Positions 25,791 through 34,134 of a DNA stretch of 35,788 nucleotides are shown here, in pieces (the first letter of the stretch is position 1; each line of letters begins with the position of its first letter). The stretch lies in assembly GCA_035513275.1 (NCBI GenBank), contig DATKCJ010000005.1:1-35788 (forward strand). The letters are read 5' to 3'. The notes beneath the pieces were generated by a model that was not told the origin of the DNA, searched no databases, and worked only from the letters and a program-made list of their open reading frames with translations. The position numbers were made by a program, and so were the translations under genes. Source of the stretch: DATKCJ01 sp035513275. Lineage in GTDB: Bacteria > Verrucomicrobiota > Verrucomicrobiia > Opitutales > Opitutaceae.

Positions 25791-27122
25791 ATGAAACTCA
25801 CCCTCATCAAGCCCAACATCGGTCGCATGGAGCACAGCCTCTATGTTGACGAGGGCCGCATGGAGCCGCTCCAGCTAGGCGTGCTCGCGGGCATGACCCC
25901 GCCCGATGTCGACGTAGCGCTGCATGACGACCGGATGGAGTCGATACCGTATGACGACCCCACGGATCTCGTTGCGATCACGGTTGAAACCTACACAGCT
26001 CGGCGCGCCTACGAGATCGCCGCCGAGTATCGCCGGCGCGGGGTGCGGGTGATTCTCGGCGGGATGCAGCCGACCCTCATCCCCGAGGAATGCCGCGCGC
26101 ACGCGGACTCGATCTTCATCGGCGACGCGGAGACGGGCTGGGAGCAGGTCATCGCCGACGCGCGGGCCGGCCGCCTGCAGCCGGAGTATCGTGCGCCGGT
26201 CGGGCCGCCGCAAACCGGCACGCTGACGCGGCGGGATCTGTTTCGAAGCAAAGGCTACCTACCCGTCACCCTCCTGCAGTTCAGCCGGGGCTGCCGCTAT
26301 GCATGCACGTTCTGTGCTGTGAGCACGTTCTTCGACCGCACTCAATACGTCCGGGATGTGCGCGAGGTCGTGCGCGAAATCGAGTCGCAGGAGCGGAAGT
26401 TCCTGTTTTTCGTCGACGACAATCTGCTGTCGGACTTCGAGGCGGCGAAGGAACTGTTTCGCGCCTTGATTCCGCTTCGGGTGCGCTGGGTATCGCAAGC
26501 GAGCATCGACATGACGCGCGATCCGGAGCTGATGGACTTGATGATGCGCAGCGGCTGCGTCGGGCTGGTGGTCGGGTTCGAGTCGCTCGACCGCGAAAAC
26601 CTTCGCGGAATGAAAAAGGCGCCGAACCTGCTCGGAGGTTTCGACCGATATGAGGAATCGCTGGCGATCATCCGTGACCACGGCATGCAGCTCTGGGCGG
26701 CTTTCACGCTCGGGCACGACCACGACACCCGCGACTCAATCCGGCGCACGCTGGATTTCGCGATGGAAAACAAGTTTTGCTTCGCCGCGTTCAACATCCT
26801 TGTCGCCTACCCGGGCACGCCGCTTTACCGCCAGCTCGCAGCCGACGGACGCCTGCTCTATGACGGCCAGTGGTGGCTGCATCCCGAATATCGCTTCAAT
26901 TACGCGTGCTTCCGCCCGGCCCGGATGACGCCGGACGAACTGACAGAGGCCTGTTTCGAGGCGCGCGCGGGGTTCAACAGCATCGGCTCCGTCATCCGCC
27001 GTGCGTTCGACCTGAAGACGAACATGCGCTCGCTGTATCGCCTCGGCGTCTACGCGACCTACAATCCGATCTTCCGCAAGGAGGTGTTCAAGAAACACGG
27101 CATGCGTTTCGGTCTGCATTGA
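25791..27122 (+). CDS. B12-binding-type radical SAM protein (copy 4, Gln in place of the GGxH histidine)
   Basis: This 443-residue protein has the same layout as copies 1 and 3. Its start is the ATG at 25791. MEPLQLGVLAGMTPPDVDV and DDRMESIPYDDPTDLVAITVETYT align closely with copy 1. The radical SAM motif is C168-X3-C172-X2-C175 (RGCRYACTFC). Other shared segments are FFVDDNLLSD, RALIPLRVRWVSQASID and GFESLDRENL. The binding-domain segment reads GGMQPTLIPEE, so the position that is histidine in the other three (H93 in copy 1) is Q93 here, which may change cofactor or substrate contacts. It ends the rightward pair; the next gene is a membrane protein after 146 bases. Confidence 0.92.
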   Translation: MKLTLIKPNIGRMEHSLYVDEGRMEPLQLGVLAGMTPPDVDVALHDDRMESIPYDDPTDLVAITVETYTARRAYEIAAEYRRRGVRVILGGMQPTLIPEECRAHADSIFIGDAETGWEQVIADARAGRLQPEYRAPVGPPQTGTLTRRDLFRSKGYLPVTLLQFSRGCRYACTFCAVSTFFDRTQYVRDVREVVREIESQERKFLFFVDDNLLSDFEAAKELFRALIPLRVRWVSQASIDMTRDPELMDLMMRSGCVGLVVGFESLDRENLRGMKKAPNLLGGFDRYEESLAIIRDHGMQLWAAFTLGHDHDTRDSIRRTLDFAMENKFCFAAFNILVAYPGTPLYRQLAADGRLLYDGQWWLHPEYRFNYACFRPARMTPDELTEACFEARAGFNSIGSVIRRAFDLKTNMRSLYRLGVYATYNPIFRKEVFKKHGMRFGLH

Positions 27123-27268
27123 ATGGCTGACGAATGTCGCTCCCAGATCGGAATCTGCGCAGGCCGCCGCCAACCCTTCAGACGCAAGTCCCTTTTCTCC
27201 CGCCTGTCCGACTGCTCCCAACTCGAACCGATTCGTCGTAAATCCAAAGTCGCCAAGAAAGAAACGTG

Positions 27269-27697
27269 ATGAACAAGAAACTCGTGCTTCAAGTCCTGCT
27301 GGTTTTCGTGGGCGTGTCCCACCTTGCGCTGGGATTGCTGGCCAACCTCGCGTCGTCGGATACCCTGACAAGTGCCAGCTCGCTCGTCTACGGGGCGGCG
27401 GTCGAGGTCTCGCCCCAGTTGCATCATCTGATCCGCATGCTCGGCGCGTTCATGCTCGGCGTCGGCGCACTGGCCTTCGTCGCTTCGCGCGACCCGCAAC
27501 GCCACGGAGCGATTGTCCGGGGCATCGCCGGCATTCTCGTGCTGCGCGTCATTCAGCGCGTCGTCGCGGGCGACGAGATAATGTCCGCGTTCGGAATTTC
27601 GCCCGCCCGCCTATGGGTGCAGGCGGTGTTCTTCCTGGCACTGGCGCTGGCACTGCTCTTTCTCGTGCGAAAACCGGCGGCCTCACATTTGGCGTAG
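27269..27697 (+). CDS. Small four-helix membrane protein (DUF4345-like)
   Basis: This 142-residue protein has four hydrophobic helices: VLQVLLVFVGVSHLALGLLANL, LIRMLGAFMLGVGALAFVAS, a weaker one around GIAGILVLRVIQRVVAG, and WVQAVFFLALALALLFLV. The layout and the RMLGAFMLGVGALAF motif fit small DUF4345-type inner-membrane proteins, whose role is unknown. The ATG at 27269 is preferred over the GTG directly before it because it starts the usual MNKK head. It lies 146 bases after the radical SAM pair on the same strand and could be read from the same transcript, but nothing ties it to that pathway. Confidence 0.72.
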   Translation: MNKKLVLQVLLVFVGVSHLALGLLANLASSDTLTSASSLVYGAAVEVSPQLHHLIRMLGAFMLGVGALAFVASRDPQRHGAIVRGIAGILVLRVIQRVVAGDEIMSAFGISPARLWVQAVFFLALALALLFLVRKPAASHLA

Positions 27698-28043
27698 AGT
27701 CGCGTCGGGCTAATTCAGGAGACGGGGCTTGGGAATGGAGCTCGGCTTACATTTCGCCCGGGAGGGGCGGCGACGTAGCGGCGCGAAAGCAATGGGTGTT
27801 GGTGTGGCAAGTGGCCCGCGACGCACCCACCGCAGCGAGATCGCCAAGGTAACAGCGCCGTTACGCAAAACCTTTCGCGTGCGGTGCAGGGGGATTTGTT
27901 AAATCCGGCCGTCTGGCTTCGGACTCATGCGGCCACATCACCTGCTCCGGCACTCGGACACGCCCATCTCGGTCGAGTCCCACGACCCTTCGCCAAACTG
28001 CATCCCCGCGTTCAACCGCCGCTCTCATCTCACCCATACCTCA
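27698..28043. other. Intergenic region before the ELWxxDGT gene
   Basis: This 346-base region shows no convincing gene. It contains a 16-bp dyad, GTAACAGCGCCGTTAC at 27849-27864, symmetric at 14 of 16 positions, about 180 bases before the next start; this is a possible operator. The open frame that extends upstream from 27927 into the next gene lacks a signal peptide at its start and is probably untranslated. Confidence 0.45.
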
Positions 28044-29510
28044 ATGAACATCATCCACCTGATCCTCACGTCCACACTCCACGTCCCGCGGCGCGTGCTC
28101 GCGAATGTTGCGCTCGCTGCCGCAATGCTCGGCGCTGCGCCCATCGTTTCTCTTGGCCAGAGCGCCGAGGATGACTCGCTCCTCGCCACCGCGGTCTTCG
28201 CCACGCGGCACGCAGCGCTGAATGGTCGGCTCTACTTCGCTGCAGACAACGGCGTGAATGGAAACGAACTCTGGGTGAGCGACGGCACCGCCGCCGGCAC
28301 ATTCATGCTGAAAGACATCGCATCGGGTGCGAGCGCCAGCGATCCGGATTGTCTGACCGTCGTTGGGAATCGCATCTTCTTTTCCGCAAAGAGCGGGACC
28401 AACGCCGGACTCTGGATCACCGACGGCACCGCTGCCGGCACCGTGCTCTTGAGGAACTTCCCCGGCACCGCATCGATCCCGCGATTCCTGGCGGCCGCCG
28501 GCAACCTGTGCTACTTCGCAGGCACCGAGAGCGCGACTGGCATGGAACCGTGGATGAGCGACGGCACCGCCGCTGGCACGCGACTCGTCGCCGACCTGAA
28601 ACCCGGCACTGCCTCCTCGGCGCCGTTGTATTTCACAAATGTGGACGGCACGGTGTTCTTTGCCGCCGAGGCGTCCACGACCACCACGACCGGCAAGGGC
28701 AAGAAGAAGTCGACCGTCACGACGTCCACGGGCGTCGAGCTCTGGAAGACAAACGGCACCGCCGCAGGCACGGTTCTCGTGAAAGACATCGCGCCCGGCT
28801 CCAATCACTCGCTTCCGACAAACCTGTTTGCGTGGAACGGCGCTCTCTACTTCAGCGCGCACTTTCCGAACGCCGGCAACGAGCTTATGCGCAGCGACGG
28901 CACGGCCGCGGGCACCGTTCTCGTCAAGGATCTCGTCAGCGGTTCGATGTCGTCCAACCCACGCGGCTTCCGCACACACGCGGGCAAGCTGCTCTTCAAC
29001 GCGCACGGCTCGAACAGCGGCATCTGGCAAACAGACGGCACTGCCGCTGGCACCGTGCCGGCCAATGTCCTTCCGGGCGTCCCCGGTTTCGTGTATTCGG
29101 ACTTTGTTGTGCTCGGCACCCGGATCGTCGCGCGCGCCGAGACAGGGGGCGGGCTGCAGTTGTGGTCGACCGACGGCGCGACCTCCACGCAGCTCTTCAC
29201 GCTGAATCCGGCCGACGGGTTTCCCGAGGCGTTTCTCGGCACGATGCAGTTTGGCAATAGGCTGCTCTTCACCGCGCTCACGCACGAACTCGGCTTCGAT
29301 CTCTACATCACCGACGGCACTGCCGCCGGCACCGCACTCGTGAAGGACTTCCAACCCGGGGCGAACTCTGTGCCCGAGCCACTCTTCCTCGGACCGGTGC
29401 AGAACGGCGTGCTCCTCACTGCCGCCGACGGCCCAAGCGGCCACGAACTCCACATCACCAACGGCACCACCGCTGGCACGGTAATCGTCACCGACATCCA
29501 ACCTGACTGA
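28044..29510 (+). CDS. Secreted ELWxxDGT-repeat protein
   Basis: This 488-residue protein has a signal peptide (ending VSLGQS) after the ATG at 28044, which was chosen over an in-frame ATG at 27927 for that reason. It consists of nine units of about 46-49 residues, each built round ELWxxDGTAAGT; the coding repeats begin at 28281, 28422, 28560, 28752, 28896, 29034, 29172 (degenerate), 29313 and 29460. One unit is 64 residues because of a Thr/Lys-rich insertion (TTTTTGKGKKKSTVTTSTG). Such repeats form beta-propeller-like extracellular proteins, often on the cell surface; the ligand is unknown. The chain ends shortly after the last repeat, with no PEP-CTERM or anchor. Its stop is only 7 bases from the stop of the convergent SDR gene. 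Confidence 0.85.
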   Translation: MNIIHLILTSTLHVPRRVLANVALAAAMLGAAPIVSLGQSAEDDSLLATAVFATRHAALNGRLYFAADNGVNGNELWVSDGTAAGTFMLKDIASGASASDPDCLTVVGNRIFFSAKSGTNAGLWITDGTAAGTVLLRNFPGTASIPRFLAAAGNLCYFAGTESATGMEPWMSDGTAAGTRLVADLKPGTASSAPLYFTNVDGTVFFAAEASTTTTTGKGKKKSTVTTSTGVELWKTNGTAAGTVLVKDIAPGSNHSLPTNLFAWNGALYFSAHFPNAGNELMRSDGTAAGTVLVKDLVSGSMSSNPRGFRTHAGKLLFNAHGSNSGIWQTDGTAAGTVPANVLPGVPGFVYSDFVVLGTRIVARAETGGGLQLWSTDGATSTQLFTLNPADGFPEAFLGTMQFGNRLLFTALTHELGFDLYITDGTAAGTALVKDFQPGANSVPEPLFLGPVQNGVLLTAADGPSGHELHITNGTTAGTVIVTDIQPD

Positions 29511-29517
29511 TCCCGAT

Positions 29518-30522
29518 TCAACGGATCGTCCCGCCAGGCCAGGCCTTCGCGTAGGCGGCGAGCAGTTTCTCGATTTCGGCGTCGACCTCGGGTGGAAGGC
29601 TCTTGCGACCCGGGTCGGCGTCGAACCACTCGATTGTGCGGCGGATGCCATTGCGATACGCGATGCGCGGCTGAAATGTGGGCACGGCGCGGCGCAGTTT
29701 GGAATTGTCGAAGACCGCGCAGTGCGCCTTGTCGCCGAGCAGCGAGCCCTCGTATTCCGGATCCCACGCAGTGAGCAGATCGGACGGGATGTGCACCAGC
29801 TTCGGTGGAGGTGCGCCGGCTGCCTCGGCAGTCTGGAGGTGAAGTTCGTCCATCGTGAGCGCCTCGTCGGAGGTGATTTGAAAATCCTCACCGAGCGCGA
29901 GCGGGTTGCCGAGGAGTCCGATCAATCCCGGCGCGAAATCCTCGGAGTGCGTGACCGTCCACAAGCTCGTGCCGTCGCCAGGCACGATCACGGGTAGCCC
30001 GCGGCGCATCCGATCGATGATCGTGAAGTCACGCCACGCGCCGATCGGCAGCGGGATCGCGCGGTCGTAGGTGTGCGAGGGTCGGATGATCGTGTGCTGC
30101 AGGCGTGCCGGGTCGGTCGCGCGGAGGATTTCTTCGCAGGCGATCTTGTTGCGCGAATACTGCCAGCGCGGATTCACGAGTGGCGTCTGCTCGGTCGTGG
30201 GCGCGAAGCGGCGCGGCTTGGCGTAGGCCGACGCGGAGCTGATGAAAACGTACTGCCCGCAGCGTCCGGCGAAGAGGCGCACGTCGCGCTCGATCTGCGC
30301 GGGCTCGAAGACGATCCATTGCACGACCGCGTCGAAGCGATGCGGCGCAAGCACCGCCGCAGCGGCGCCCTCGTCGTTGATGTCGCAGTGCAGATCGCGC
30401 GCGCCCGCGATTCCGGGCCGGCCGGGCCGGTGGAGCAGCCAGAGCTCATGGCCGAGCTCGAGCGCAAGCTTGCTGCAGGAAGTGCTGATGTTGCCGGTGC
30501 CGCCGATGAAGAGGATTTTCAT
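29518..30522 (-). CDS. Atypical extended SDR, NAD-dependent epimerase-like
   Basis: This 334-residue protein starts at the ATG at 30522, directly before the nucleotide-binding strand KILFIGGTGNIS (GGxGxxS form of the Gly motif, residues 7-13). SSASAY (95-100) and YSRNK (Y122, K126) are the SDR catalytic elements. The pattern is that of the atypical SDR subgroup related to sugar epimerases and CSP41-like proteins (VIVPGDGTSLWTVTHSEDFA, then a C-terminal domain with HIPSDLLTAWDPEYEG). It probably acts in the cytosol on a nucleotide sugar or related alcohol; the substrate is not evident. It is convergent with the ELWxxDGT gene and follows the TonB operon after 131 bases. Confidence 0.85.
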   Translation of the reverse strand: MKILFIGGTGNISTSCSKLALELGHELWLLHRPGRPGIAGARDLHCDINDEGAAAAVLAPHRFDAVVQWIVFEPAQIERDVRLFAGRCGQYVFISSASAYAKPRRFAPTTEQTPLVNPRWQYSRNKIACEEILRATDPARLQHTIIRPSHTYDRAIPLPIGAWRDFTIIDRMRRGLPVIVPGDGTSLWTVTHSEDFAPGLIGLLGNPLALGEDFQITSDEALTMDELHLQTAEAAGAPPPKLVHIPSDLLTAWDPEYEGSLLGDKAHCAVFDNSKLRRAVPTFQPRIAYRNGIRRTIEWFDADPGRKSLPPEVDAEIEKLLAAYAKAWPGGTIR

Positions 30523-30653
30523 ACGTAGGGAAAATGGATCTGGAAAGGAGACGACTCTCTGCGATTCAAACCTCGTGAGCGACACGGACGCAACGCCGCG
30601 GCTCGCACGCCTTCGTTTTCAGAATCGGTCTCGTGCCTGAAATCAGCCCTGGC

Positions 30654-31928
30654 TCACAACGAGGCGAGCTCTCCAAGCCTGATCGGTGCAATCGATTCCA
30701 CCGGCTTCCCGGCTTCAAGCGCGGGCTTGAAACGAAGCGTCTTCAATGCCGTTTCGAGTGCATCATCCTTCAACGGCTTCTTGCCCGCGGCGTCAGAAAA
30801 TGCGGCCGTGACCCGGCCGTCCCTGGCCACGCGCACGTAGAAGGTCTCGTCGAACTGGGTCTTCGCGAGCGACGCACGCACATCGGTGGCAAGATTCGCG
30901 ATCGCGGGAGCAGCGGGAAGCGTCCGCCCTTTGTTGGCGCCTACGTATTCGATGATCCGAAACTCCAGCGCCTCATCTTCAGTGAGCTCGATGCGCCTGC
31001 GCGAAAGATTCGTAGCGAACTCGTCGCGGCCCTCGTAGAGATGCGCTTCGCAACTCTCGAGAAGATACCCCGGCGGAAGCCCGCCTTGGTAGACGGTCAC
31101 TTTCCTGGACTCGCCGGCATTCATCGGAGCAAGCGACTTCATGTAGGCCCACTTGCGTGCATGCCCCGGCTTGCTGCCGCGCGGCAGGATCTGCGCGATG
31201 ACCACGTAATACGGGTCCTTCAATTCGCGATCTGAGGTGATCTCAAATGATAGTCGGATCGCGTCGAACAGCTGTTCCGCGGCATCCGCTCCCGCGCGGC
31301 TCGCCTGTGTGCCAACATCGTAAACCGGGTCGATTGGGCGCTCGATGGCCTGAAACATTGCAGTTTCTGCTGATTGCTGAGCCGCCGTGGCGTTGCCCAG
31401 GCTCGCTCTCGCTAGAGCAACATCCTGGGGAGCGGAAGCCCCGGCCAGCGCATTGGCCGCCCCGGGCGTGTTGATGCTAGCCGTCAGCACGTCTCCGCGC
31501 GCAATGTCCGCGACCGCCGACTCCCCGGCTGCGAGTGTCACCGACTTGTGCAATTGTTCAAACGGATCCGATCCAGGCGCGTATGCGCGCTCGGATTTAA
31601 GGTTGTCGACCGCGATGCTCGCACGCGCGAGCTTGAGGGACTCATGGATCTGTAGATTGGTGTCCTTCTCCATCGGCACCCTCACGAGCGTGCCGTCGCG
31701 TCGGATCGTAATCGAAGCGCCGGTGACTTTCTCCACTGGATGGAACTCCTTGTCTCTCTCCAGGGAGATGTCTGCGCCCATGAAGAGCACGTGCGTCTTC
31801 GGTATTTCCGGCAATGTGCCGGCGGGTGCAGGCTCGGCTGCGAAGATTGTCGCAAGACAGAATAAGGACATCGCGACCAAATACCCCGCATTCGCCGCGC
31901 AGCGGCCGGGAAGTCTGGGAGTGTTCAT
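30654..31928 (-). CDS. Periplasmic protein with TonB-C-like tail, last gene of TonB operon
   Basis: This 424-residue protein begins with a signal peptide (SLFCLATIFA, cleaved near residue 31). The middle (residues 40-330) is not recognised; it is rich in Ala and Glu and contains FEITSDRELKDPYYVVIAQ and YEGRDEFATNLSRRR. The last 80 residues resemble a TonB C-terminal domain: FYVRVARDGRVTAAFSD, then ALETALKTLRFKPALEAGKPVE. Unlike TonB it has no uncleaved anchor with a proline-rich linker. It sits 53 bases after the TPR gene in the TonB operon, so it may help pass energy or substrate between TonB and receptors. The TonB-C assignment rests on motif resemblance only. Confidence 0.65.
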   Translation of the reverse strand: MNTPRLPGRCAANAGYLVAMSLFCLATIFAAEPAPAGTLPEIPKTHVLFMGADISLERDKEFHPVEKVTGASITIRRDGTLVRVPMEKDTNLQIHESLKLARASIAVDNLKSERAYAPGSDPFEQLHKSVTLAAGESAVADIARGDVLTASINTPGAANALAGASAPQDVALARASLGNATAAQQSAETAMFQAIERPIDPVYDVGTQASRAGADAAEQLFDAIRLSFEITSDRELKDPYYVVIAQILPRGSKPGHARKWAYMKSLAPMNAGESRKVTVYQGGLPPGYLLESCEAHLYEGRDEFATNLSRRRIELTEDEALEFRIIEYVGANKGRTLPAAPAIANLATDVRASLAKTQFDETFYVRVARDGRVTAAFSDAAGKKPLKDDALETALKTLRFKPALEAGKPVESIAPIRLGELASL

Positions 31929-31981
31929 GGAGATCTTTGGCAGGGACGGTATGCGTGCCAGACCGCGGACTCTTCCCGCGT

Positions 31982-33382
31982 TCAGCCGGAATTCGGACCG
32001 CGCGCCTGGAGAGTTTTCACCCGGGCGAGGTAGTCCTCGACTGTATCTGTTCTTTCTATGCTCAGCGCTTTCTCAAGATACTCCACGCTCTTTGAGTAGC
32101 GGCGGTTCTTCAACTCGAGGCCGGCGAGTTCGATGCTCGCGCGATACGCAGTCTCCGGAATCCGATACGCAGCCTCGAATGCGATCAACGCGCGCGGGAA
32201 GTCGAATTCCTCGGCGTGGGTCTTGCCCACCGTGAGCAAGGCGCGGCCGTCCAGCGGCGCGAGTTGGAGCAAAGCCTCCGCCTGCGCGCGTGCCTCGGGC
32301 CAGCGCTTGCTCGCGACGAGCAGATCCGCGCGACATTGCAGCAGCGCGAGGTTTCCGCGTGGGGTCGGGGCCTTTGCCAGCGAGGCCAGGGTTTTCTCCG
32401 CATCGGCCAGCTTGCCTGCGGCGATCAGAACTTCCGCAAAGCGAAGCAGCTTCTCTTCGCCACGATCGCGGTCGGGGACGGGGACCTTCTCATACATCGC
32501 CACAGCCTCTGCCACGAGATCCTGGTCGGCATACAGATCACCAAGCAGGAGAATCTCCTCGGGGCCGGCGACGCCGATGCCGACCGATGTCTCCAGCAAC
32601 ACCGCGGCCTCGATGTTGCGTCCTTGGGAAAGCAACACGCCGGAGTAGGTGAGCCAGAAGCGCGTCTCTGTTGGCTTCTCCTTGATCAAGTTGGCGACGA
32701 GCGATTCCGCGCGGCCAAACTGTTTCCCGTCGATGTAGATGCGCAGGAGCCCTTCCTTCCAGTCCGAGTTCGCCGGATCACCGCTGAGTGCCTGCATGTA
32801 GGCCATCTCGGCAGACACGACATTGCCTTCCTTCTCAAGGCAGAAGCCGAGCAGTCCGAACGTCGAAGGGTCGCGGTCTCCGAGCACGACTGCCTTGGAG
32901 AAACACGGGATCGCTTCGGTGTAGCGGCTGCTCGTGTAGTAGAGCACGCCGAGGTTGATCCACGCGCGCACGAACTCCGGATACCGCTTCACCGCGCTGA
33001 GGTAGAGCTTCTCGGATTCCGCGACATTGCCCGCAGCATAGTGGACGTTGCCCAGGATGAACTCGAAGGCCGGACTGGGCGGTGTCTTCTCGTCCATCAT
33101 CGCCTCGAGCATCCTGAGCGCGAAGGCCACGTTGGTCGTGATCATCGTCACGACCTTTTCGTAGAGCGCGTATTCCTCCGCGGTCATCTCAGGCTCACGT
33201 TCCTTCAGGAATGAGTTCGACTCGTTGATGATTCTTTTCGGATCGAGTCCCGGGCGTGCCGACTGCTTTTGATCGATCGACCGGTTGCGTAACATGTCGA
33301 AAAGGGAATCGACCTGGTCCTGGGCGACGCCAGGAGCGGCGATGGCGAGTGCGAGCAACAAGGGCAGGGTGGACCGTTTCAT
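31982..33382 (-). CDS. Periplasmic TPR-repeat protein of the TonB operon
   Basis: This 466-residue protein starts at the ATG at 33382, before the signal peptide MKRSTLPLLLALAIAAPGVAQ. Most of the chain is tetratricopeptide repeats, with clear units at FEFILGNVHYAAGNVAESEKLY, AWINLGVLYYTSSRYTEAIPCF, TFGLLGFCLEKEGNVVSAEMAY and later ALIAFEAAYRIPETAYRASIELAGLELKNRRYSKSVEYLEKAL-type helices. TPR proteins at this position are a regular part of TonB2/TtpC-type operons and are thought to act as periplasmic scaffolds. It starts 2 bases after the TonB stop, so the two are translated together. The N-terminal 100 residues before the repeats (DSLFDMLRNRSIDQ) are unassigned. Confidence 0.85.
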   Translation of the reverse strand: MKRSTLPLLLALAIAAPGVAQDQVDSLFDMLRNRSIDQKQSARPGLDPKRIINESNSFLKEREPEMTAEEYALYEKVVTMITTNVAFALRMLEAMMDEKTPPSPAFEFILGNVHYAAGNVAESEKLYLSAVKRYPEFVRAWINLGVLYYTSSRYTEAIPCFSKAVVLGDRDPSTFGLLGFCLEKEGNVVSAEMAYMQALSGDPANSDWKEGLLRIYIDGKQFGRAESLVANLIKEKPTETRFWLTYSGVLLSQGRNIEAAVLLETSVGIGVAGPEEILLLGDLYADQDLVAEAVAMYEKVPVPDRDRGEEKLLRFAEVLIAAGKLADAEKTLASLAKAPTPRGNLALLQCRADLLVASKRWPEARAQAEALLQLAPLDGRALLTVGKTHAEEFDFPRALIAFEAAYRIPETAYRASIELAGLELKNRRYSKSVEYLEKALSIERTDTVEDYLARVKTLQARGPNSG

Positions 33383-33384
33383 CG

Positions 33385-34125
33385 CTAGTTTTCGAATGGA
33401 GATTTGTTTCCCGACCAGGTCACACGGAACGGTTGTTGGGCAAGCACCCTGACCTTCTTGCCGCGGCGGAGTGCGGGGGTGAACAGCCACTCATGTATGA
33501 CGGTGTCCGCCACGATGGAATCGAACTGGGGGTTGCCCGAGCTTTCAGTCACACGCGCGCTCTCGACCTTGCCGTTTTGGTCGATCAGGAGCAGCAGCCC
33601 CACGCGCAGCGTCGCCGCGTTGCCGCGCACGCCCGCCGGGATCACCGGAGAAGTGCGGACGATCGAACGTGGCCTCTGGTCGACCTCGCTGACTTGGAAT
33701 ACGTGCCGGACCGAAAACTCGGCATCTGCCCGCGGTTTCAAATCGGCATGCACGATGCCAAACTGGATCCTCGCCCTCGGTATGGCAGACGCAGGAAACA
33801 TCATCTCCAGGTCCGGAGGCACGACTGCGACCGACACCGGGCTGTCCGTGGCGCCCACTTCCAACCCGGAGAACGGCAGCATCTCCTCGGGCATCGGCGC
33901 GATTTCCTCGGTCTTCGGTGGGGGCGGCGGCGGTTCGATCGGCATCGCGACCATTCGAAGCTCCTCAATCTCAGCGACAGGCTCGGCCGTGCCGAAGTTT
34001 TCGAAATGCGCCAACCCGAAGAAGAGTGTGAATGTGAACGCGGCGCCGATCAGCAGTCCGACTGACTCTTCACCGGCGGCCTGCCTGGCGCCACGCACTT
34101 CAACAATGGAGATGAGCTCTGTCAT
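33385..34125 (-). CDS. tonB: TonB energy-transducing protein
   Basis: This 246-residue protein spans the periplasm and transfers proton-motive energy to outer-membrane receptors. It has a cytoplasmic head, one transmembrane anchor (VGLLIGAAFTFTLFFGLAHF, about 22-41), a short proline-rich stretch (IEPPPPPPKTEE) and a C-terminal TonB domain: LLLLIDQNGKVESARVTESSG, then FDSIVADTVIHEWLFTPALRRGKKV. The linker is short compared with E. coli TonB. It starts 9 bases after the ExbD stop. It could serve the large receptor at 5978-9649, but a genome of this type is expected to have several TonB systems, so the pairing is not proven. Confidence 0.9.
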   Translation of the reverse strand: MTELISIVEVRGARQAAGEESVGLLIGAAFTFTLFFGLAHFENFGTAEPVAEIEELRMVAMPIEPPPPPPKTEEIAPMPEEMLPFSGLEVGATDSPVSVAVVPPDLEMMFPASAIPRARIQFGIVHADLKPRADAEFSVRHVFQVSEVDQRPRSIVRTSPVIPAGVRGNAATLRVGLLLLIDQNGKVESARVTESSGNPQFDSIVADTVIHEWLFTPALRRGKKVRVLAQQPFRVTWSGNKSPFEN

Positions 34126-34134
34126 GGCCTTCGC

